From Spirosoma sp. (lineage in GTDB: Bacteria; Bacteroidota; Bacteroidia; Cytophagales; Spirosomataceae), in contig NZ_JAPLET010000015.1 in the NCBI RefSeq assembly GCF_026391055.1, positions 434,001-498,000 of the forward strand: DNA of 64,000 nt. Direction: 5' to 3'. This document shows positions 27,501 to 33,788 of the stretch, piece after piece. A program made the translations under genes and the position numbers. Numbering within the stretch: position 1 is the stretch's first letter; every line of letters begins with the position of its first letter. The notes beneath the pieces were generated by a model. It saw only the letters and a list, made by a program, of their open reading frames with translations. It was not told where the DNA came from and made no database searches.

Positions 27501-27601
27501 ATCCGCTGGGCGGTATGCTCGGGTGACTCATCGAAATAAAGTTCACCTTCGAACGAAGGCAACAGGCTGGCAAAAGCAGGATTTTGGGAAAGGCGAAACA
27601 T
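24578..27601 (-). CDS. FAD-binding and (Fe-S)-binding oxidoreductase (D-2-hydroxyacid dehydrogenase-like)
   Basis: A 1007-residue fusion. A PCMH-type FAD domain lies at about residues 40-220 (LIPRAAGTSLAGQVVG, MIGNNSCGLHS) and the FAD-oxidase C-terminal domain at about 285-535. Two 4Fe-4S cysteine clusters follow (CSGSGDCRK, then LCLSCKACKAECPSS), and finally CCG-type repeats (HGHCHQKAL, PSGCCGMAGSFGYE). This layout is that of GlcD-GlpC-like D-lactate or D-2-hydroxyglutarate dehydrogenases feeding the respiratory chain. Two stretches look inserted: RSEEPGVRSEEPFF after WTEGSL, and about 25 residues starting RRSEEPSGGKPG before CDEFTNYND. Both are encoded by GGAGTGAGGAG-type repeats yet keep the frame. 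Confidence 0.9.
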   Translation of the reverse strand: MFRLSQNPAFASLLPSFEGELYFDESPEHTAQRILYATDASVYQEMPIAVALPKSVADIKKLLRFAQQHKLGLIPRAAGTSLAGQVVGSGIVVDISKHFGSIVGINAAERWVRVQPGVIRDDLNAFLKPHGLLFGPETSTASRAMIGGMIGNNSCGLHSIIWGTTRDHLLEVKAVLSDGAEVTFGPLNQEQFDAKCRGENVVSPLEQRLYVQFRDWLSKPDVQKHIREGFPKPTVSRRNTGYALDAMVGFWTEGSLRSEEPGVRSEEPFFNFSHLIAGSEGTLCFITEAKLNLLPLPPKESALVCAHFDTIRQSLEANLVALAHTCSASELVDDYILQLTKTNIEQTKNRTFVQGDPKAILMVEFFDDTVIGVSQKAQDFVDALQEKGLGYAYPILFDTETQKPWALRKAGLSIMYNIPGDDKPANVIEDTAVDVHDLPDYIDELDRMAWENHGLKLEYSAHAGAGEIHVLPLINLKSSEGRAKFRALLMDTAQLVKKYGGSLSGEHGDGRLRGECIAFMLGPENFQLCKDVKELWDPHNTFNPGKVVNTPPMNESLRSEADVVIPQPKTVFDFSKDGGLLELAEKCSGSGDCRKTEISGGTMCPSYMATRREHDTTRARANILRHFYSNTEKAVESDYEAVKDVLDLCLSCKACKAECPSSVDMTRMKAEFTQQHYREKGIPLRARLVGNFTKLMSLASIAPWTYNAIYNTPALRKAANRAIGFHPDRTMPELAKTTLNKWIKRRSEEPSGGKPGVSNSSLLASHSSLLFFCDEFTNYNDVEVGQKAILLMQRLGYSVTIPEHVESGRTYLSKGLVDDAKAIAIRNVTLLKDLVTDDKPLVGLEPSAILTFRDEYPVLVPDELKEDAERIAKNVFLFEEWLAREADAGRIDRSLFTTDAQLVKVHGHCHQKALSSMIPVKKVLSLPKHYTVQLIPSGCCGMAGSFGYEAEHYDLSMQIGEMVLFPAVRQAETAIISAAGTSCRHQIKDGTGRKAQHPAEILFDALV
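25293..25366. repeat. In-frame palindromic insertion in the FAD/Fe-S oxidoreductase gene
   Basis: AGGAGTGAGGAG (25293-25304) and its exact complement (25355-25366) bracket further AGGAGTGAG/GCGAGGAG units. The encoded peptide (RSEEPSGG...NSSLLASHSSLL) interrupts the stretch before the conserved DEFTNYND, where homologs are expected to be shorter. Confidence 0.7.
26799..26840. repeat. Two tandem 21-bp units inserted in frame in the same gene
   Basis: GGCTCCTCgCTCCTTA at 26799 recurs as GGCTCCTCaCTCCTTA at 26820. On the minus strand the units encode RSEEPGV and RSEEPFF. The sequence family is the same as in the insertion at 25293-25366. Confidence 0.7.
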
Positions 27602-27701
27602 AGCGGGAAAAGCGTCAAACGTCCTGTAAAGATACTAAAACGACGGGCGTTTGTGGAAAATGTTGCTTCCGGCCATCCATTGGCTAAACATAAGTACCAC
27701 G

Positions 27702-28241
27702 ATGAAAACACGCCGATCCTACACCCCAATCCGCATTGACATGACCCCGTTTGTGTCCATCGCGCTGTTGCTGATTGTCTTTTTTGTCTGGCTAAAGATG
27801 GTGCAACACCCGAATGAGTTGCCGGTTGAATTACCTGACGACGGTAATTGTGTTTGGTACACTCCTAACGCTGATGCCTCTTTATTTTTACTGGCGAATA
27901 ATAGAATTGGTTTTCTTACGTACAGACCAGACGGTTCTGGGGCTGAGTTTACCGAAACGGACTATTCGTCCAAAGGACTTAGGCAGCAGTTAATGTATCT
28001 CATGCCAAACAGGCGCACAATTGTTTTGATTACACCAACTCCGCAGGCCACGTTTAAAAATAGTGTGGATGCGTTGGATGAACTGAAAATTCAGGGATCA
28101 ATAAATTTTAGGTTTAGCTATGAGGTTACGCCTGGTGAACGTAAAATGCTTCAGCGCTATGAGGTCTATAGAGCAAGTCATCCCAGGCAATCGGTTCTAG
28201 TGCATTTGCCGTTGTATCCGCACCGAGTAATGGATGTCTGA
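27702..28241 (+). CDS. ExbD/TolR-like protein lacking the transmembrane Asp
   Basis: 179 residues from the ATG at 27702; the in-frame ATG at 27651 adds 17 residues that do not fit the family. The N-terminus RIDMTPFVSIALLLIVFFVWL matches the ExbD motif TPMVD-hydrophobic. The Asp that carries proton flow in ExbD/TolR is Ser19 here. The rest fits Bacteroidota ExbD periplasmic domains: ELPVELPDD, FTETDYSSKGLRQQL, ITPTPQATFKNSVDALDEL. No exbB or tonB lies nearby. It may be a regulatory or structural partner, or a decaying copy. Confidence 0.75.
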   Translation: MKTRRSYTPIRIDMTPFVSIALLLIVFFVWLKMVQHPNELPVELPDDGNCVWYTPNADASLFLLANNRIGFLTYRPDGSGAEFTETDYSSKGLRQQLMYLMPNRRTIVLITPTPQATFKNSVDALDELKIQGSINFRFSYEVTPGERKMLQRYEVYRASHPRQSVLVHLPLYPHRVMDV

Positions 28242-28275
28242 ATCAGGCATCCATTACATGAGATTAGCTTCGTAT

Positions 28276-28359
28276 CCTCGGTCTGTGTCCGCACAGACCG
28301 CCTGTCCGGATGGTTAATCGGGCTGATTTACCAGCGTTCTGTGCGGACACAGACCGAGG
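28276..28359. repeat. Inverted repeat with perfect 22-bp arms between convergent genes
   Basis: Arms 28276-28297 (starting CCTCGGTCTGTG) and 28338-28359 are exact complements. Each arm is itself nearly palindromic (GTCTGTG-N4-CACAGAC extends over the left arm). It sits between the ExbD-like gene (+) and the 28413 gene (-), so a bidirectional terminator is likely; a repeat-element origin is possible. Confidence 0.75.
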
Positions 28360-28412
28360 AAACAGCATATACCGGCCGGAGGCTGTAGAACAAGAGACAC
28401 AAGGCCGATAAA

Positions 28413-28763
28413 CTACCCCCGGTCCAGCGCCCGCTTCAGCAGCCCGCCAATAAAACTGCCGACGAAGGTCAGGATCATAGACCCGTACAGTCCGAAATTC
28501 TCAATATCCCGGTCGGCGGGGCCGTCGGGAGTCGGTACAATGAGCATGTAGCCAAGCCAGATGAGGACCGCCTGCACTACCGCCAGAAACCAACCCCTGC
28601 GCGATTCCAGAAAGCCGAGCCCGGTAGCCAGCGCCGTAGCCACGAAATAGGGGAGATGAATGGAAGCCGTTAGCTTGATACAAACCAAAATGACGATACT
28701 GCTCAACAGGGTTAAGCCGAGGTTCAAAAACAGCCGACGGTCGAAGAAAGAGGATGTAGTCAT
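28413..28763 (-). CDS. Small membrane protein of unknown function
   Basis: A 116-residue protein with about four hydrophobic segments (LFLNLGLTLLSSIVILVCI, LPYFVATALATGLGFLES, GWFLAVVQAVLIWLGYMLI, YGSMILTFVGSFIGGLL) and a basic C-terminus (KRALDRG). I recognise no family. A terminator of the preceding DUF4097 gene lies 8 bp before its start and an inverted repeat follows its end, so it appears to be a separate transcription unit or to depend on readthrough. Confidence 0.65.
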   Translation of the reverse strand: MTTSSFFDRRLFLNLGLTLLSSIVILVCIKLTASIHLPYFVATALATGLGFLESRRGWFLAVVQAVLIWLGYMLIVPTPDGPADRDIENFGLYGSMILTFVGSFIGGLLKRALDRG

Positions 28764-28770
28764 GTTAAAA

Positions 28771-28801
28771 CAAGACCCGCCTGTTTGGTGGGCGGGTCTT
28801 G
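28771..28801 (-). terminator. Intrinsic terminator of the DUF4097 gene
   Basis: CAAGACCCGCC (28771-28781) pairs perfectly with GGCGGGTCTTG (28791-28801); reading the minus strand, TTTTAA follows. It ends the operon that contains the PA14-OmpA and DUF4097 genes. Confidence 0.85.
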
Positions 28802-28835
28802 TCTGTTAAACAAAAATGGCGGGAAAAGGTGCTGA

Positions 28836-29888
28836 CTAATTGACGGAAACACTACCCGCGCTGGCCGCAATCTCAACCGGAATGCCTCCTCCGTTGAGTT
28901 TTCCCCGAACGCGGTCTTTCTCGATGTTGCCTTCAAACCGCGACAGATTGTCGGGCAAACTCACCCGATTGCCGCGCAGATTCAGGTCCATACCTTTGTT
29001 GAGGGGCATTCGAACGTGAATGCTGCCCGCGCTGGTGTTCAGGCGGACATACTCGCCCACTTTCGTCAGGCTCACATCCACACTACCCGCGCTGGTACTG
29101 GCGTCCAGGCTGCCCGCTACGTTGGCCAGCCGAACACCCCCGCCCGATGTACTCGCTTTGATGTCGCCTTCGATACCCTCACCCTGAATGCTGCCTCCGC
29201 TGGTGCGGGCATCGATGTCGCCTTTCAGGTCGGTGAGCCGGATGCTGCCCCCCGACGTAACCAGGTGCATTTTGCCTGTCGATGATTTGCCTTCGATGGA
29301 GCCGCCCGACGTTTGCAGATCGAGGTAGCCCGATGTGCCAGCCTGGCAACCAGCGAAGTGAATGGAGCCACCCGATGTTTGCCCGTTAATATCGCCGTCT
29401 ACGTCATCCAGATGAAGGCTGCCGCCACTAGTTCTGAACTTCTGCGTACCACTCAGCGAGGCCAGATGAATAGAGCCGCCCGACGTGCGCAGATCGGTGG
29501 TAACCTTGCGTGGGGTGTAAAATTTAAAGCTGATGCTCAGGCTGTTTTTCCAGTTTGTAAGATTACTATGCCGCTTGGCCGTTGCCACAATCGTGCTGCC
29601 TTCCTGCGCAATGGAAATGTCGTAATCTTTAAGGCGATCTTCAATTTCACCTTTGTCGAGCCGGTCGTTCCAGTTGTTGGCCCGCACGTACATCTCGACT
29701 TTGGCGTTCATATCGGTGCCGCCTTCAATGGTCAGGCTGCCGCCGGAGGTTTCAGCCCGCACGGCTTTTATGTTTCCGGAAAAAGTCTTGGTCTGGTAGG
29801 GTGTGTCGTTGTCACGATTTTGCGCCAGGGATGTCAGCGATAGTGTGCTTACACTAAGTAGGGTTAGTAGAAACTGGTTGCGTTTCAT
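28836..29888 (-). CDS. DUF4097-family secreted beta-repeat protein
   Basis: A 350-residue protein with a signal peptide ending SLAQ. The body consists of about ten repeats of a TSGGS-containing strand unit (TSGGSIHLASL, TSGGSLHLDDV, TSGGSIRLTDL, TSAGSVDVSL and so on) at roughly 20-residue intervals. This predicts a right-handed beta-helix or solenoid with a glycine/serine ladder. DUF4097 proteins are often called putative adhesins, but their role is not established. The PA14-OmpA gene ends 66 bp upstream on the same strand, and a strong terminator follows. Confidence 0.85.
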   Translation of the reverse strand: MKRNQFLLTLLSVSTLSLTSLAQNRDNDTPYQTKTFSGNIKAVRAETSGGSLTIEGGTDMNAKVEMYVRANNWNDRLDKGEIEDRLKDYDISIAQEGSTIVATAKRHSNLTNWKNSLSISFKFYTPRKVTTDLRTSGGSIHLASLSGTQKFRTSGGSLHLDDVDGDINGQTSGGSIHFAGCQAGTSGYLDLQTSGGSIEGKSSTGKMHLVTSGGSIRLTDLKGDIDARTSGGSIQGEGIEGDIKASTSGGGVRLANVAGSLDASTSAGSVDVSLTKVGEYVRLNTSAGSIHVRMPLNKGMDLNLRGNRVSLPDNLSRFEGNIEKDRVRGKLNGGGIPVEIAASAGSVSVN

Positions 29889-29954
29889 ATGGTTAGTCTA
29901 TTTATAACGTAAAGATGTTCGTCTATCTGAAAAGGTTGCATGGGGTCAAATAAA

Positions 29955-31040
29955 TTACCGGATCGTGATTTCGACGCGTCGGTTTTTTGCCCGTTCCCCT
30001 TCGGTGTTGTTGTTGCCGATGGGGCGGGTGCCGCCGTAGCCAATTGTCGTGATGCGGTCGTCGGCAATGCCCCGGCGTTTCAGGTAACTCGCTACCACTC
30101 TGACGCGGTTTTCTGACAAGGCCAGGTTAAGGCGCGGGTCGCCAACATTGTCGGTATGCCCCGCCACATCGATGCTCCTCAATGGATTTTCGTTCATGGT
30201 CCGCACGAGTTTGTCTAGCTCCGCCGACGATTCGGGCAGCAGAATATAACTGCTCTGCTCAAACTGTACGTTATGCAGGATCAATGTGGTACCCGCTTTG
30301 AATTCAGGTTTAGTAGCGGGAGGGGCCGTAGCGATGACCGTTGTCAAAGCCGCTGGTACCGTTGGTATTATGGCAGCTTCCTGTGGAGCAGATGGCTTGA
30401 TAACTGGCTTTTTAACCACAACCTTAGGCTGTTTTGGTGTAATAGCTTTGGGCGGGACCGACGCTACGGCCGGTGTTGTCGATACTGGCTTTTCGGGCGT
30501 GTTGACCTCTGTAGCCCGGTTAGGAACGGCCTTCTGAAACAAAAACTGCCCTGTAATCAGGGTGCCGGAGGCCGCAAATGGGTTGAGTGTTTTTCTGGCA
30601 TCGGGCCGTTGCCAGAAGAGCTGAATTTCGCCTTCCAGCATATCGTTGAAGAAATCGACCCGTAAATCGTAAAATTTCCCGGCTTCCAGAATAACGCCAC
30701 CTCCGAAGCTTTCTGAATCGTTGAGTTGCCAGGAGTCCATCACCTTTTTGTTGCCCACCCAAACCCGAATGCCGTCGTCTACCTTGGCGTAAAACCTGTA
30801 TTCGCCCGAAACCGGTGCCAGCACTTTACCCGTCCACCGGATGGAATAATACGATTCGGGCAGGCCAGGGCCAGGGCCGCGGCCCCGCCAGTTGAAGTTA
30901 AGCTGGGGATCAATGCGGGTAAAAACTTTTCGCTCGAAATTTGTTCCCACATAATACTCTCCTTTCAGGCCCTGCTGAGCAAGTAGCTGCCCTGCTATAA
31001 GGCAAAATACGATTCCGTTGAGTAGTTTGATGGCTTTCAT
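29955..31040 (-). CDS. PA14 and OmpA-domain outer-membrane protein
   Basis: A 361-residue protein with a signal peptide (LNGIVFCLIAGQLLAQ). A PA14 carbohydrate-binding-like domain lies at about 25-160 (GLKGEYYVGTNF, EYRFYAKVDDGIRVWV). A Pro/Lys/Ala-rich linker follows at about 175-245. The C-terminal OmpA domain has DVAGHTDNVGD, ALSENRVRVV and KNRRVEITIR, the usual peptidoglycan-binding signature. The product probably links the outer membrane to the cell wall while exposing a glycan- or protein-binding module. It lies in one transcription unit with the DUF4097 gene. Confidence 0.9.
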   Translation of the reverse strand: MKAIKLLNGIVFCLIAGQLLAQQGLKGEYYVGTNFERKVFTRIDPQLNFNWRGRGPGPGLPESYYSIRWTGKVLAPVSGEYRFYAKVDDGIRVWVGNKKVMDSWQLNDSESFGGGVILEAGKFYDLRVDFFNDMLEGEIQLFWQRPDARKTLNPFAASGTLITGQFLFQKAVPNRATEVNTPEKPVSTTPAVASVPPKAITPKQPKVVVKKPVIKPSAPQEAAIIPTVPAALTTVIATAPPATKPEFKAGTTLILHNVQFEQSSYILLPESSAELDKLVRTMNENPLRSIDVAGHTDNVGDPRLNLALSENRVRVVASYLKRRGIADDRITTIGYGGTRPIGNNNTEGERAKNRRVEITIR

Positions 31041-31063
31041 TTCTGCGCCCTCCTTTAATAAAC

Positions 31064-31080
31064 ATGACTAGTTTAGTCAT
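31064..31080 (-). terminator. Short hairpin after the first large permease gene
   Basis: ATGACTA-GTT-TAGTCAT is followed on the minus strand by GTTTATT, 41 bp past the stop codon at 31121. The stem is AT-rich and weak. Confidence 0.5.
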
Positions 31081-31120
31081 CAGTTTTGATCTGATAATCA
31101 GGAAAGTGATGTGCGGCAAA

Positions 31121-33526
31121 TCACTCGTTTCGAAGGCTTTTTGCCGGGTTCATGCGGGCGGCTTTCAGCGATTCATAGCCAACCGTCAGGGCAGTAATCA
31201 GGCTGGCTATAACGAGGGTTCCGGCCAGTAGCCACCCGCTGAAATTAATGCGGTAGGCATACCCCTGTAGCCAGCCGTTCATCAAAAACCAGCCCAGCGG
31301 GGCCGCCAGTGCAAAGCCGAGCAGAACGAGCCTGCTGAACTCGCGACCAAACAACCACACAAGTTGAGCAGGAGTGGCACCCAGTACTTTTCGAACGCCA
31401 ATCTCTTTCGTCTTCGCTTCGGCCATAAACGTTACCAGACCATATAAACCCAGGCAACTGAGCAGAACGGCAATGAGTGAAAATACTTCTGCCAACCCCA
31501 GCAGGATATGTTCGGTGATGTAAAAGTTAGCCAGCAGATCGTCAACGAAATTGGCTTTGAATACCTGTTCAGGAAATAGCTCATTCCAGGTGCTTTCAAC
31601 TGCCTTCAGCGTTGTCGATATTTCGGTTGGATTAAGCTTTAGTGAGGCCATTCGGTTCTCGCGATAGTAGTTCAGAATGGTGGCGGGCGGAATGCCCTGG
31701 TGTAAATCGCTCAGGTGAAAATTACGCACCACGCCCACGATAGTTTTGTCGCCACCCCACAGGTTAACGCGTTTGCCGAGTATATCACGGGCCGAGCGCA
31801 GCCCCAATTCTCTTACCATTGTTTCGTTCACGAGGGCTTCATTGCTCGTCGTATCGTTGGTTCGGAAGTTGCGCCCGGCCAGCAGCCGGATTCCGTACAG
31901 CGACACGAAGTTTTTGTCGCCAACTTTAACCACCGTGGGGAATTTCTCCGGCTGCGTATGGGTGTCGTAGGTGAACGGCACGGGCAGTCGCCGGTAGGCT
32001 GCAGGCGGGTCAGCGCCCAACGACACAGCGTCGACGCCCGCTATCTGTGCCATCCGGGCACGAACAACGTCCTGCTTCAGGACATTGCTGACCGGCACTG
32101 GCACCGCCAAAATCGCTTCTTTCTGAAACCCCAGATCGGCCTGTTGCATGTGCCGTACCTGCGCCATCATGACGCCCACGCCAATGATAAAGAGCTGGGT
32201 GATGAAAAACTGCGTGACGATCAGCCCCTGCCGAACGAATACCCCGCCAATCTGTTGCGTGGTGAGTCGCCCGCGCAGGGCTGCTACCGGATTAAAGCGG
32301 GCCAGCACCAGCGAGGGATACAAGCCAGCCAATAGAATAACACCAACGAGCAAAGCGACAAACCAAACCAGCGAATCGGAATGGAATAGGTTTGTAATGG
32401 AAATGTCGGTGTTCATAACAGACAGGGCGTTGTTCAGCATGGGCAGACAGAGGTGGGCCAGCAGCATCGACAGTACAACAGCCGCCAGCGTAACCAGCGT
32501 TGTTTCAATCATAAATTGCCCGATGAGTTGCCCGCGCGAACTACCCACTGCTTTCCGAACGCCCACTTCTTTGGCGCGTTTCAGAGCACCAGCAGTGGCA
32601 ATATTGATGAAATTGATACAGGCCGCCAGCACCAGAAACAGCCCGACAATAATCAGGGTGTACAAAATCAGCCCCGGCGATCGGCCGCCGTATTGAGGCA
32701 TATGCTCCAGATCCGGGAGCGGAATGGCATGAAAGTCCAGTTTTTTAGCTTCGGACGTGGTCAGGTACTTTTTCCGGATAACCGGAAAGGCATCGAGTAG
32801 TCGTTCTACGGGCGTCCCCTGGCGGAGGGTAACGAAACACACGGTAAATACCCTGCTCCAGTCCTGCATGGCCTGTTTGCCTGCTTCGCCCGAAAGAGTA
32901 GGCACGGTCGCGTAGGAAATAAAGGCGTCGTAACGGAGCTTGGTGTTGGACGGCAGGTTTTTGATCAGTCCCGTAACGGTCAGGTCGGTCTGGTTATCGA
33001 AGCGCAGCACCTTACCCATGGGATTGGCTGAACCAAAGTATTTTTGGGCGTATCGTTCCGTCAGAACAACTGTGTTTGGGGCTGCCAGAGCGGTTGCGGG
33101 ATTGCCGCTTAACCAGTCCGAATCGAACACGCTGAAGAACTGCGGTTCGGTGAAACAAAGGCTACGTGATTCGTCAAATTTCTTCGAAAATCCGCCTTTC
33201 CCATCGGGTACCGCCATGACCCGACTGGAGATGTTTTCGAGCCGGGCCGCCGTTTCCACAAAGGGCAGTTCCTGCCGAAGCACATCGCCCATTGGCCGGG
33301 GTGTGGCATCCGTTGGCACAACATTCTCCTGCCGAATATCCGTAACAACCCAGTAGGTTCGGTCAGCTTTGGCATGGTAGCGGTCGAAGCTGAACATGTA
33401 GCTGACCAGTAAAAAGATAACAAGGCCGCAAGCCAGCCCAATGGAAAGTCCGACTGTGCTGATCAGCGTAACTTTCCGGTTACGCCATAGATTTCTGAGC
33501 GAGATAGTGAGGTAGTTGCGCAACAT
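31121..33526 (-). CDS. Large FtsX-type ABC permease 1
   Basis: 801 residues in the two-FtsX layout: an N-terminal helix (about 20-43), a first periplasmic MacB_PCD domain, helices at about 285-455, a second periplasmic domain, and three final helices. The signature segments RAKEVGVRKAVGSSRGQL and TKEIGVRKVLGATPAQL end each half, and the tail is NPAKSLRNE. No sigma-54-like site is seen upstream. Instead a GTACGGAGT-type hairpin lies about 50 bp before the start and an AT-rich tract beyond it. It is downstream of the terminator at 33660, so it probably has its own promoter. Confidence 0.9.
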   Translation of the reverse strand: MLRNYLTISLRNLWRNRKVTLISTVGLSIGLACGLVIFLLVSYMFSFDRYHAKADRTYWVVTDIRQENVVPTDATPRPMGDVLRQELPFVETAARLENISSRVMAVPDGKGGFSKKFDESRSLCFTEPQFFSVFDSDWLSGNPATALAAPNTVVLTERYAQKYFGSANPMGKVLRFDNQTDLTVTGLIKNLPSNTKLRYDAFISYATVPTLSGEAGKQAMQDWSRVFTVCFVTLRQGTPVERLLDAFPVIRKKYLTTSEAKKLDFHAIPLPDLEHMPQYGGRSPGLILYTLIIVGLFLVLAACINFINIATAGALKRAKEVGVRKAVGSSRGQLIGQFMIETTLVTLAAVVLSMLLAHLCLPMLNNALSVMNTDISITNLFHSDSLVWFVALLVGVILLAGLYPSLVLARFNPVAALRGRLTTQQIGGVFVRQGLIVTQFFITQLFIIGVGVMMAQVRHMQQADLGFQKEAILAVPVPVSNVLKQDVVRARMAQIAGVDAVSLGADPPAAYRRLPVPFTYDTHTQPEKFPTVVKVGDKNFVSLYGIRLLAGRNFRTNDTTSNEALVNETMVRELGLRSARDILGKRVNLWGGDKTIVGVVRNFHLSDLHQGIPPATILNYYRENRMASLKLNPTEISTTLKAVESTWNELFPEQVFKANFVDDLLANFYITEHILLGLAEVFSLIAVLLSCLGLYGLVTFMAEAKTKEIGVRKVLGATPAQLVWLFGREFSRLVLLGFALAAPLGWFLMNGWLQGYAYRINFSGWLLAGTLVIASLITALTVGYESLKAARMNPAKSLRNE

Positions 33527-33576
33527 AGGGCTAAGAGTTAATTGATCGTTGGTTTTGGCTGGTCTTTCGAGCCGGT

Positions 33577-33592
33577 ACGGAGTTTACTCCGT
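33577..33592. repeat. Small palindrome in the leader of permease 1
   Basis: ACGGAGT-TT-ACTCCGT, extendable by G-C and G-T pairs on each side, 51 bp upstream of the start codon at 33526. Confidence 0.4.
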
Positions 33593-33659
33593 GCTGACTC
33601 AACTGCTAATTATAGGATCAAATATATATAATTTTCTTATATATATTGGGTGTAAAATA

Positions 33660-33700
33660 AGCCTGATAAATAAACTGAGCCAGTACTTATTTATCAGGCT
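33660..33700 (-). terminator. Terminator after permease 2
   Basis: AGCCTGATAAATAA (33660-33673) pairs perfectly with 33687-33700. On the minus strand it is followed by TATTTTA. It lies about 90 bp past the stop at 33789 and closes the operon that starts at the promoter near 39150. Confidence 0.75.
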
Positions 33701-33788
33701 ATTTCAGGTGAAGATTGCTCTGTTTTTAGCTCAGGACGATAGCTGCCATTACGCTCGTTGTTTCGCCGGGTCGGCCAATAAGTTGACT

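Noticed and set aside
29313-29843. 176-codon plus-strand frame opposite the DUF4097 gene
   Set aside because: It arises from the regular TSGGS codon pattern on the other strand.
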